From positions 53,729 to 67,107 of the forward strand of contig DBOL01000033.1 of assembly GCA_002299555.1 (NCBI GenBank): a stretch of DNA of 13,379 bases, written 5' to 3'. Below the pieces are notes generated by a model that was not told where the DNA came from, did not search any database, and worked only from the letters and a program-made list of their open reading frames with translations. Shown piece by piece: positions 1 to 6,232 of the stretch. The stretch comes from Candidatus Aminicenantes bacterium UBA647 (GTDB taxonomy: Bacteria; Acidobacteriota; Aminicenantia; UBA2199). The stretch's first letter is position 1. Every line of letters begins with the position of its first letter. A program made the translations under genes and the position numbers.

Positions 1-1454
1 ACTTCATCATAGGGAATTACAGGATCATATCCTGAAATGGCCATAATAGATGAATTCAGAGCATTTGTCGCTGCCATTATGTTTTTACCAAGACAGGGAA
101 CTTCAACCCGAACAGCTACAGGATCACAAACCTGGCCTAACTGGTTCTGCAAAGCCATGGATGCAGCAGCCAAAGCCTGCCTGGCAGTGCCTCCATTCAT
201 ATCAACCAATCCCGCTGCTGCCATGGCCGCTCCGGAACCAGTTTCAACCTGACAACCACCCTCTTCGGCAGAAAAAGTATATCTATCCGCAATAAATACC
301 CCGGCGATCCCTGCAGCCATAAAGGCCCTCGCTATCTTTTCGATATCAAAGTCCAGATTTTCCACAGAACCGAACAAAGCCCCTCCCACAACACCGCAGG
401 CCCCTGCTGTAGGCGTAGCAACAATAAGCCCCATTGAGCTTTTCACTTCCATCAAAGCACTTGTATAAGCAATGATTGAATTATTTACAGATTTACCGAT
501 TAATCTTTTTTTTTCTGCTTTTGCAATTAATGTTGACTGGGTTCCCAGTATTCTGTCTTTATAATTAGTTCCCTTTAGACCATCTTTTATTGAGTTCTTA
601 ATAATGATAGCAATTTCTTCCATTTTTTCTAAAATGCTTTCTGCATCTAAACCAGATCGTGTTTTTTCATATCTGATCGCCAGGTCTGACAAAGATAAGT
701 TCTCTTTCTCAGCCAACCTCAACATTTCTTTTACCGAAGTAAATGGTAGATTCAAATTAAAACCAGATGTAACTGGCAAAACCGGGGATACTTCCGAGAA
801 TCTGGTCATATGTTTTTCCAGACCGGGAATCTCTGAAAATTTTAAATTCAGGGGCTCTCCGGTTTTTATCTCAACCAACAATCTTTTATTTTTACTATTA
901 ATAATATTGGAAACAACATTAAAAGGCCTGATTTTGATCTTCTTGTTGAGTTCACTCAACTTTTCATCAGGAAGATTCTGAAAAAATATCAGAGTTTCAA
1001 AAAAGTCCCCTTTCATGGAAACATTACAACCGTTTAATTCAATAATTTCAAACATTCCGCCACCCGTTGAAATAGCAAGAACTTGAAACTTTTCCCCGTC
1101 AATATACTCAATATTTATCTGATAGGCATTCGGATGTTTACATTCGAGATCGGTAATTATGTATTCTATCGTAAAATCACTCTTTTTTAGATGTTCTTCA
1201 AAATTTATGATCTTAGGATCAGTCAATTCAATTCCCAGCAGGCCTCCGGCAAGACCCATTGCAGAACCCTGGCCAATGTAAGTAGTTGGCAAGGATCCTG
1301 ATCTGTCAAATCTGACAATTACTTTCGCAAAGGCTGATCTGTCCAATTGCCGTATAAAGGTCCCGATCCTGTGGGCTGCTGCAGTATGGGAACTTGAAGG
1401 GCCTCGCATGACCGGACCGATTACATCATTAAAAATGCTAGGATAATTTTTGAT
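1..1454 (-). CDS. sdaA: L-serine dehydratase (L-serine ammonia-lyase), single chain, 4Fe-4S type; C-terminus cut by window edge
   Basis: Deaminates L-serine to pyruvate and ammonia in the cytoplasm using an oxygen-sensitive 4Fe-4S cluster. The frame is open from 1454 to the left edge (484 codons, no stop). The beta domain (about 1-160) has GPVMRGPSSSHT at residues 13-24 and an IGGG-like STGGG segment. A degenerate ACT-like stretch (about 160-225) follows, then the alpha domain from about 237 with PTAGACG (348-354), EEGGCQ (C401), CDP (C443) and PC (C454). The C401/C443/C454 spacing of 42 and 11 matches the cluster cysteines C343/C385/C396 that I recall for the Legionella enzyme. The start is odd: family homology (KNYPSIFNDVIGPVM) begins right after an ATC at 1454, which is 7 nt from AAAGGAG. 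The first ATG in frame is at 1409, inside the conserved motif. The gene follows the OCD-family gene with almost no gap, so they are probably co-transcribed. The family call is firm; the start is inferred. Confidence 0.93.
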   Translation of the reverse strand, partial: MKNYPSIFNDVIGPVMRGPSSSHTAAAHRIGTFIRQLDRSAFAKVIVRFDRSGSLPTTYIGQGSAMGLAGGLLGIELTDPKIINFEEHLKKSDFTIEYIITDLECKHPNAYQINIEYIDGEKFQVLAISTGGGMFEIIELNGCNVSMKGDFFETLIFFQNLPDEKLSELNKKIKIRPFNVVSNIINSKNKRLLVEIKTGEPLNLKFSEIPGLEKHMTRFSEVSPVLPVTSGFNLNLPFTSVKEMLRLAEKENLSLSDLAIRYEKTRSGLDAESILEKMEEIAIIIKNSIKDGLKGTNYKDRILGTQSTLIAKAEKKRLIGKSVNNSIIAYTSALMEVKSSMGLIVATPTAGACGVVGGALFGSVENLDFDIEKIARAFMAAGIAGVFIADRYTFSAEEGGCQVETGSGAAMAAAGLVDMNGGTARQALAAASMALQNQLGQVCDPVAVRVEVPCLGKNIMAATNALNSSIMAISGYDPVIPYDE

Positions 1455-1456
1455 GA

Positions 1457-2443
1457 TTAATCTCCTTTAGACTTGTTGTATATCAAATTGGCAATAAACA
1501 GGTCCTGTACACCCAGTCCTACACTTTTAAAAATTGTAATATCATCCGCTGTTTCTCGACCTCTGACATTATTATTAATAACATCTCCTATCTCGCCCCT
1601 GATAATGTTTTCTGAAAAAACACCATCTTTTAAGGGCTTAATCAAATCTCCGGATTCTTTTAAAACAGCCTCACGGGAATCGGCAAATAAAATTCCGGAG
1701 TCAATTATATGGGGATCAAGTTCCTGCATTTCGGGCTTATATGATCCTATTGCATTTATATGGACACCACAGTTAAGATCATTTCGGCTGAACAGAGGTT
1801 TTGTGGAATTTGTAGCTGTGCAAATAATGTCAGCCTGTTTTAAATTTTGTAACTTCTGCTCAATATGGATCGAAATACCCAGTCTTTCAGCCATTGTGGA
1901 TTTTAGATCCTCCGCAGCATTAATATTAATGTCATATAATAGTGCCTGTTTTATTGGGCGAATATTGCAAATTGCTTCTAATTGTGTTTCCCCCTGTGTC
2001 CCGCAGCCGAAAACTGCAATAGTCGCTGCATCTTCCCGGGCAAGAAGTTTTGTTGCTATCCCACTTGCTGCGCCTGTACGCAAAGCTGTCAGATAGGCAC
2101 CGTCAATCATCGAAAGTATTGCCCCCGTGTTCATATCCAGCAGCAGAACAACACCAAGAATTGCAGGAATCTCCCCGAGAGATCCTCCTCTCTTCTGGGT
2201 AAGTATTTTTACAGCAATTCGATCCAGGCGTTTATCATATGCAGGTTTAAAAAAAATATCCAGCTCTGATCCCGAAATACCGGACACATAACGTTGAGGC
2301 ACCTTGCTATGTCCTGAAGAATAGGAGGAGAAGGCTTCCGCCATTACATCAATAGCCTCATTCATGGAAGCATAAGATCTGATATCATCAGATCCTAATA
2401 ATTTTATGCTTTTAAAAATCTCTTCAGCGCTTCTTTTGTTCAC
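1457..2443 (-). CDS. Ornithine cyclodeaminase/mu-crystallin family NAD(P)-binding enzyme, substrate uncertain
   Basis: This 328-residue protein is the usual length for the family, which includes ornithine cyclodeaminase, AF1665-type alanine dehydrogenase and ketimine/pyrroline-2-carboxylate reductases. The sequence shows the N-terminal substrate domain (K79 in AVKI, then LDMNTG), the RTGAASGIA motif (122-130), a Rossmann dinucleotide motif GCGTQG (146-151), NAIGSYKPEMQELD (230-243) and the C-terminal SVGLGVQDL motif. In genuine ornithine cyclodeaminase, as I recall it, the NAxG segment carries a catalytic Asp (GGDCPGK); here the equivalent position is S234. I therefore do not name it ornithine cyclodeaminase. 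The start is GTG at 2443 with only a weak AAGAG-like SD. It lies 11 nt downstream of the peptidase gene and directly upstream of serine dehydratase, suggesting a role in amino-acid catabolism, such as reducing or oxidising an amino or imino acid. Confidence 0.88.
   Translation of the reverse strand: MNKRSAEEIFKSIKLLGSDDIRSYASMNEAIDVMAEAFSSYSSGHSKVPQRYVSGISGSELDIFFKPAYDKRLDRIAVKILTQKRGGSLGEIPAILGVVLLLDMNTGAILSMIDGAYLTALRTGAASGIATKLLAREDAATIAVFGCGTQGETQLEAICNIRPIKQALLYDININAAEDLKSTMAERLGISIHIEQKLQNLKQADIICTATNSTKPLFSRNDLNCGVHINAIGSYKPEMQELDPHIIDSGILFADSREAVLKESGDLIKPLKDGVFSENIIRGEIGDVINNNVRGRETADDITIFKSVGLGVQDLFIANLIYNKSKGD
1462..1468 (-). promoter_or_regulatory. Shine-Dalgarno site deciding the unusual serine dehydratase start
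   Basis: AAAGGAG lies within the last codons of the upstream OCD-family gene (its stop is TAA at 1459-1457). It is 7 nt from the ATC at 1454 and 4 nt from the ATC at 1457, and 52 nt from the first in-frame ATG at 1409. This placement indicates that initiation occurs at one of the two ATC codons. Confidence 0.7.
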
Positions 2444-2454
2444 CGTCTGATCTC

Positions 2455-3846
2455 TTAACTTTTCCTTAAAGCTTCAACCTCTTCAATTGATATCGGTTTC
2501 TTTTTGGTTCCGAGGAGACGTTTTCCGCCTGCTGTAATGAGATAATTCTCTTCATTTCTGATGCCTCCGAAATTCCTGAACTTATCTATTTCATCATAAT
2601 TAAGAAATTCTTTAAATTTTCCTTCTGCCCTCCATTGATCTGTCAATTCAGGGATGAAATAGATACCCGGTTCTATTGTCAATACAAAACCGGGCTCAAG
2701 TTTCCTGCTCAGTCTTAATGATTTAAGACCGAATTGTGTACTCTTGGGTTCGCCGTCATAACCTACAAATTCCTCCCCGAGATTTTCCATATCATGAATA
2801 TCCAGCCCCATCATGTGTCCTGTACCACATGGGAAGAACAGAGCATGTGCGCCTGCATTCACAGCACTTTCAGCATCGCCCTTCATCAGACCTAGGTCAT
2901 TTAGACCTTTAGTAATTGTAAGACAAGCCGCACGATGTGCTTCCCTGAAAGGAATCCCAGGTTTCAGGAAATCCACGCTGGCATAGTGTGCATTTAGAAC
3001 CAGTGAATATATATCTTTCTGAATATTGCTGAATGTCTTCCCCACAGGAAAAGTACTCGATAGATCACCGGCATAGCCCATAGGGGTCTCAGCGCCACAA
3101 TCGAGGAGGAACAATTGTCCGTTTTCAAGTGTATTGCCATGATAATGGTTGTGTAGTGTTTGTCCATTAATTGTTGCAATGGTCGGGAAGGAGATATCTC
3201 CCCCGGCTGCTCGGGCAATTTTCTCTATTTCAACCACCACATCAAGTTCACTCATGCCGGGCTCGACCATTCTCATGGCTCTGACATGCATGTCTACTGT
3301 AATATCAATCCCTTTTTCAATCTCAGTAATTTCTTCATCTGTTTTATAATTTCGCTGAGACACAACTGCCAGAATTAATTCATTTGAAACATCTGATTTA
3401 ATTTGCGGAGAAGTAAATCCTGTAAGATCCATAAGTTTGAGTACATTATCGTGTCTGTATTGAGGCAGGAAATGGAGTGTCTCTTTCTTTTGCTTTGCGC
3501 CGGTTATTCGTTTGTATAAGTCACTTAAGCTACCGGTCTGCTCAACACCACATAATGATGCCAACTCAGCAACTTTTGGCTGTTTCCCCATCCAAACAAA
3601 ATCCTCAATTGTAAAATCATCACCATAAATGGTAACTTCGCCGACGGATACATCAAGAAGTGCTATCAGGCCCGGACGGGATAGTCCGAAATAATAGAGA
3701 AAAGCGCTGTCCTGCCTGAAGCGATAGGGATTATCCGTATAATTCATCGGGCTTTCTTCATTTCCGAAAAGCAATATTAGTCCGGATTTTACTTTTTTCA
3801 ATAACTCTTTTTGTCTGAATTTGTAAGATTGTTTATTAAACATCAT
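2455..3846 (-). CDS. pepP: Xaa-Pro aminopeptidase (M24B, aminopeptidase P family)
   Basis: Cytoplasmic dinuclear-metal peptidase predicted to remove the N-terminal residue from peptides with proline second. An N-terminal creatinase-like AMP_N domain (about 5-160) precedes a pita-bread catalytic domain. Numbered from the upstream ATG at 3855, the metal ligands are visible as D252 (LLDCGAE), D264 (YAGDLSS), H347 (GTGHMMG), E395 (TIEPGIY) and E435 (GIRNEE). HNHYHG (235-240) and H354 in LDIHD match conserved active-site histidines. The ATG at 3855 directly abuts the SD (GGAG at 3856-3859), which is too close. The ATG at 3846 has a 9-nt spacing and is preferred, giving 463 residues; another ATG follows at 3843. 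It leads the three-gene peptidase/OCD-family/serine dehydratase group. A related prolidase specificity cannot be excluded. Confidence 0.93.
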   Translation of the reverse strand: MMFNKQSYKFRQKELLKKVKSGLILLFGNEESPMNYTDNPYRFRQDSAFLYYFGLSRPGLIALLDVSVGEVTIYGDDFTIEDFVWMGKQPKVAELASLCGVEQTGSLSDLYKRITGAKQKKETLHFLPQYRHDNVLKLMDLTGFTSPQIKSDVSNELILAVVSQRNYKTDEEITEIEKGIDITVDMHVRAMRMVEPGMSELDVVVEIEKIARAAGGDISFPTIATINGQTLHNHYHGNTLENGQLFLLDCGAETPMGYAGDLSSTFPVGKTFSNIQKDIYSLVLNAHYASVDFLKPGIPFREAHRAACLTITKGLNDLGLMKGDAESAVNAGAHALFFPCGTGHMMGLDIHDMENLGEEFVGYDGEPKSTQFGLKSLRLSRKLEPGFVLTIEPGIYFIPELTDQWRAEGKFKEFLNYDEIDKFRNFGGIRNEENYLITAGGKRLLGTKKKPISIEEVEALRKS

Positions 3847-3876
3847 TTTTGTCATCTCCAGTAATGGTATAAACTA

Positions 3877-3906
3877 ATTATTACAATAAACAGATCTTTT
3901 TTCCAA
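3877..3906 (-). promoter_or_regulatory. Possible promoter for the peptidase / serine dehydratase group
   Basis: On the minus strand TTGGAA (3906-3901) is followed after 18 nt by AATAAT (3882-3877), giving a predicted start near 3870 and a short leader carrying the TGGAG ribosome site. The match is moderate and the region is AT-rich, so chance is a real possibility. The 132-nt gap between the DUF4395 stop and this gene shows no obvious terminator hairpin. Confidence 0.3.
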
Positions 3907-3987
3907 TATCCCAATTGGTTATTGACTGGTGTACAAACCTGTAGGAGATTTAATTTTACATTTTTAGGATCAAAACTTTAGTTCAGG

Positions 3988-4641
3988 TTATTTAGGATGT
4001 TCAATTCCAAACAAGGCATGCGGAGGTTCAATAAGATTATCATTAAATAAAAGAATTGTAAGAACAATAAATATAATAAATCCAAAAGCAATGACTATCT
4101 GAGTTTTGGAAGTTTTTTGAATATCCTGCTTTGAATTTACATCACACACTTCACCGGGGCAGTATTGAGCTTTTCCCTTATAGATCATTGAATAGAATTT
4201 GCACCCGAGACAAATACCAAAAGCCGATTCAAAGAAAAGGAATATAAGGCAAATCAAGCAAATTATACCTGTTATCGGGCTATAAGTATTTACTACTATT
4301 ATGAGAATGAACATTATAACAGCAAAAACCAAACCAATTATCCAAGCAAACTTTTTCTGCTGGGCACCAACATATTCAGGAACCTGATTCCTGACAATCA
4401 AACGTCCGATTATTAAGGTAGGAGAAAATTTAGGATTAATAAAGACTCTTATCAGGAAATCTGCCAGGAATATTACAATCGCATATTTCAGCAGCAAAAA
4501 ATCTCCTTTTAAAATTACTGTCATTATTGAGATAATCATCATTAAAAACAATATTCCTGCACCTGCTCTAATTTCCCGTTCATTTACAACCGGGATATCA
4601 AATCCATCCACATCTTCACCAAATTTTATTATTTTCTTCAT
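3988..4641 (-). CDS. DUF4395 family integral membrane protein with additional cysteine pair and C-terminal helix
   Basis: A 217-residue membrane protein of unknown function. DUF4395 features are the N-terminal soluble start with a VNEREIRAGAG segment (19-29), a hydrophobic pair of helices (about 28-45 and 48-68), the INPKFSP motif (68-74) and two more helices (about 98-118 and 121-140). The second of these ends in the typical FESAFGICLGCKFY (C144, C147). Beyond this it has CPGEVC (C161, C166), a polar stretch, a fifth hydrophobic helix (about 181-199) and a short hydrophilic tail. The CxxC and CxxxxC pairs could be redox or metal-binding, but this is inference. The start at 4641 is well supported: AAAAAGGAG lies 6 nt upstream, and a perfect extended -10 lies just beyond it. 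It has its own gap on both sides and is probably monocistronic. Confidence 0.85.
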   Translation of the reverse strand: MKKIIKFGEDVDGFDIPVVNEREIRAGAGILFLMMIISIMTVILKGDFLLLKYAIVIFLADFLIRVFINPKFSPTLIIGRLIVRNQVPEYVGAQQKKFAWIIGLVFAVIMFILIIVVNTYSPITGIICLICLIFLFFESAFGICLGCKFYSMIYKGKAQYCPGEVCDVNSKQDIQKTSKTQIVIAFGFIIFIVLTILLFNDNLIEPPHALFGIEHPK

Positions 4642-4674
4642 TCCAAGCTCCTTTTTTCTATTATGCTATACGCA

Positions 4675-4683
4675 ATTATACCA
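4675..4683 (-). promoter_or_regulatory. Extended -10 promoter of the DUF4395 gene
   Basis: TGGTATAAT on the minus strand is a perfect TGnTATAAT extended -10 element, with the TATAAT hexamer at 4680-4675. Transcription would start near 4668, giving a leader of about 27 nt that contains AAAAAGGAG. No good -35 is seen at 17 nt, which is tolerated for extended -10 promoters. Confidence 0.55.
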
Positions 4684-4757
4684 GTTTGGTTACAATATGA
4701 TACTAAAAGCTTCATTTACAGATCAGGACCATTAATTTTATTTTGCAGAAATAATTA

Positions 4758-5567
4758 TTATTCCAGTATTTTCTTTAACTCTATTTTGTATTCAGGGTTA
4801 TCTGTCATACCGTTGTGATCTTGTCCTTCAAGAGTGATCAGTTTGTCTCCCGGTTTGAAAAGTTTTTTCAATTTTAATGATGAACCATAATAGATCACTT
4901 CGTCCTCATCCCCGTGGAAAATTACTACCGGCATTTCACACTCTTTAATATATTTATTCGTCATGAACTTATATTTAAGAAAAAAAGTTGGAATTAGAGG
5001 ATAAAATTTTCTCATCAGATCAGGCAGATTGAAATAAGGTGCCTGCAAAATCAGTAGTTTCGGGTTGTTTGAAGATGCGATTTTTGCTGCAGGACCTGAT
5101 CCTATCGAATATCCGAGAACTATAATTTTATCTTCATCATATTTTTTCTTCAAATTATCATACGCAGTCTGAATATCCGAAAAGAGCTGGTTTTCCCCGT
5201 TTATTGATCCTTCACTTTTTCCGTAACCTCTGTAATCAAGTATAAAAACATCATATTTCAGATCCGTATATGATTTGGCGACTCCTCCCCAGGAACTTAG
5301 CGAACCGGCATTCCCATGCAGATAAAAGATCAACCCTTTTGAATTATCTGCACGGAATAAAAGTCCATGAAGATTTTTCCCATCATCCGCTTGGATAAAT
5401 AATTCCTCAAATTTCTGATCAAAATTAAATTGAAATGATCTGTCCAGTTTTTCCGGAAAGAAAATCATTTTTTCCTGATTAATAAACATTATGCCACCCA
5501 AAACAATAAAGAGAATAACTACAGATATCAATATTTTAAAGAATATATTTTTCATTACAAAACCCAT
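4758..5567 (-). CDS. Membrane-anchored alpha/beta hydrolase, BEM46/ABHD13 type
   Basis: A 269-residue serine hydrolase whose substrate is unknown; relatives act as esterases, lipases or thioesterases. Residues about 6-29 form a signal-anchor helix, so the catalytic domain is probably outside the inner membrane or tethered to it. Visible motifs are the oxyanion-hole HGNAG (84-88), DYRGYGKSEG (111-120), the nucleophile elbow GYSIGSG with S154, the acid in HGDEDE (D222, alternatively D220) and the catalytic H251 in GQDHNG. The catalytic triad is intact and the length is normal. No convincing SD precedes the ATG at 5567; the ATG at 5555 (MKNIFFKI), next to the membrane helix, is an equally good start. 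It is 32 nt downstream of the DUF523 gene and likely shares its transcript. Confidence 0.9.
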   Translation of the reverse strand: MGFVMKNIFFKILISVVILFIVLGGIMFINQEKMIFFPEKLDRSFQFNFDQKFEELFIQADDGKNLHGLLFRADNSKGLIFYLHGNAGSLSSWGGVAKSYTDLKYDVFILDYRGYGKSEGSINGENQLFSDIQTAYDNLKKKYDEDKIIVLGYSIGSGPAAKIASSNNPKLLILQAPYFNLPDLMRKFYPLIPTFFLKYKFMTNKYIKECEMPVVIFHGDEDEVIYYGSSLKLKKLFKPGDKLITLEGQDHNGMTDNPEYKIELKKILE

Positions 5568-5599
5568 TAAGGATATGAATGGCGCTTTTAATACAATCG

Positions 5600-6028
5600 T
5601 TACAGATCCTCTTCGGTTATAACAGAAATGCCATTCTCTTTTAACAGCCTTGCAGTTACTCCGTCTCCCTCAACAACAATGCCGGTAAAAGTTCCGTCAT
5701 AGATCTGACCATTTCCACAGGAGGGAGAGCGTTGCTTTAATATTACGTCTCTACATCCAAAGATTTCAGCCAATTTCAATACTTGTCCGGCACCTTCTTC
5801 AAATTGTTTTGTAACATCTTCACCACTCTTTGTTATAACTTTTCCATCTTTTAATTCGGAAGGTGTTCGCGGAGTGGGCAAGCCGCCTAATTGTTCCGGA
5901 CACACAGGTATCAATAATTCCTCAGATGCCATATCCAGAACTTTCCTGTTTGGATTACTATCACCATTATAACGGCAATTTACTCCCAGCAAACAAGCAC
6001 TGCAAAGTTTTATAGCTCCTTTACTCAT
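5600..6028 (-). CDS. DUF523 family cysteine protein (TudS-like, possible thiouracil desulfidase)
   Basis: A 142-residue single-domain protein. The DUF523 hallmarks are clear: SACLLGVNCRYNG (10-22, with C12 and C18 plus C9), IPVCPEQLGGLPTPR (40-54, C43) and QRSPSCGNGQIYDG (99-112, C104). Family knowledge: a characterised DUF523 member, TudS, binds a 4Fe-4S cluster through three cysteines and converts 2-thiouracil to uracil. C12, C43 and C104 are the best candidates here. Activity on thiouracil is inference; many DUF523 proteins are uncharacterised. It lacks the DUF1722 fusion partner seen in some relatives. The start at 6028 has no good upstream SD, yet AAAGGAG occurs inside codons 3-5, so initiation is uncertain. 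First gene of a likely two-gene unit with the alpha/beta hydrolase. Confidence 0.88.
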   Translation of the reverse strand: MSKGAIKLCSACLLGVNCRYNGDSNPNRKVLDMASEELLIPVCPEQLGGLPTPRTPSELKDGKVITKSGEDVTKQFEEGAGQVLKLAEIFGCRDVILKQRSPSCGNGQIYDGTFTGIVVEGDGVTARLLKENGISVITEEDL

Positions 6029-6210
6029 AGTATGGAAAAGTAATAGATCAGTATATTTTTATAGTCTGAAGAAAAATCTTTCATGTATTAATACTATACA
6101 AAAAATCATAAAAACAAAAAATGGTTTTTTCAGGATATTTTGACAAAAGACCTCTGCCGATAATGTTAAGAGAAAACTTGTTACAGGATCAGTAGTTACA
6201 TCAGATAATA
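6029..6210 (-). other. AT-rich intergenic region between the fabF terminator and the DUF523 gene
   Basis: No gene is visible in these 182 bases. On the minus strand TATAAA (6063-6058) is a plausible -10 with only a weak -35 (ACATGA, 17 nt upstream). Upstream of it are a 10-bp palindrome GTATTAATAC (6085-6094) and a run of A-tracts (6100-6121) that could bend DNA or act like an UP element. This is probably the promoter region of the DUF523/hydrolase unit. Confidence 0.4.
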
Positions 6211-6211
6211 C

Positions 6212-6229
6212 AGCCCCCCGAAGGGGGCT
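6212..6229 (-). terminator. Hairpin terminator of the fab operon with UUCG tetraloop
   Basis: On the minus strand AGCCCCC, loop TTCG, GGGGGCT form a perfect 7-bp GC-rich stem closed by a C-G pair around UUCG, an unusually stable loop. The hairpin begins 3 nt after the fabF stop codon. The following GTATTATCT is only partly T-rich, so termination could be intrinsic but weak, or the hairpin could mainly protect the transcript end. Confidence 0.75.
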
Positions 6230-6232
6230 TAT

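Noticed and set aside
604..981. Plus-strand open frames at 37-295 and 604-981
   Set aside because: They lie opposite the serine dehydratase, whose minus frame is continuous from 1454 to 1 with all catalytic cysteines; the plus frames are compositional shadows.
1473..2096. A 207-residue plus-strand open frame opposite the OCD-family gene
   Set aside because: It is antisense to a gene with clear family motifs, has no homology I recognise and no SD; it is a shadow frame.
3911..3918. Palindrome CCAATTGG in the gap before the peptidase gene
   Set aside because: Only 8 bp, with no matching second copy or clear promoter relation; expected by chance in such DNA.
4742..4760. Possible hairpin AATAATTATT just after the hydrolase stop
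   Set aside because: Purely A/T arms with no stable stem and no T-tract; not a credible terminator.
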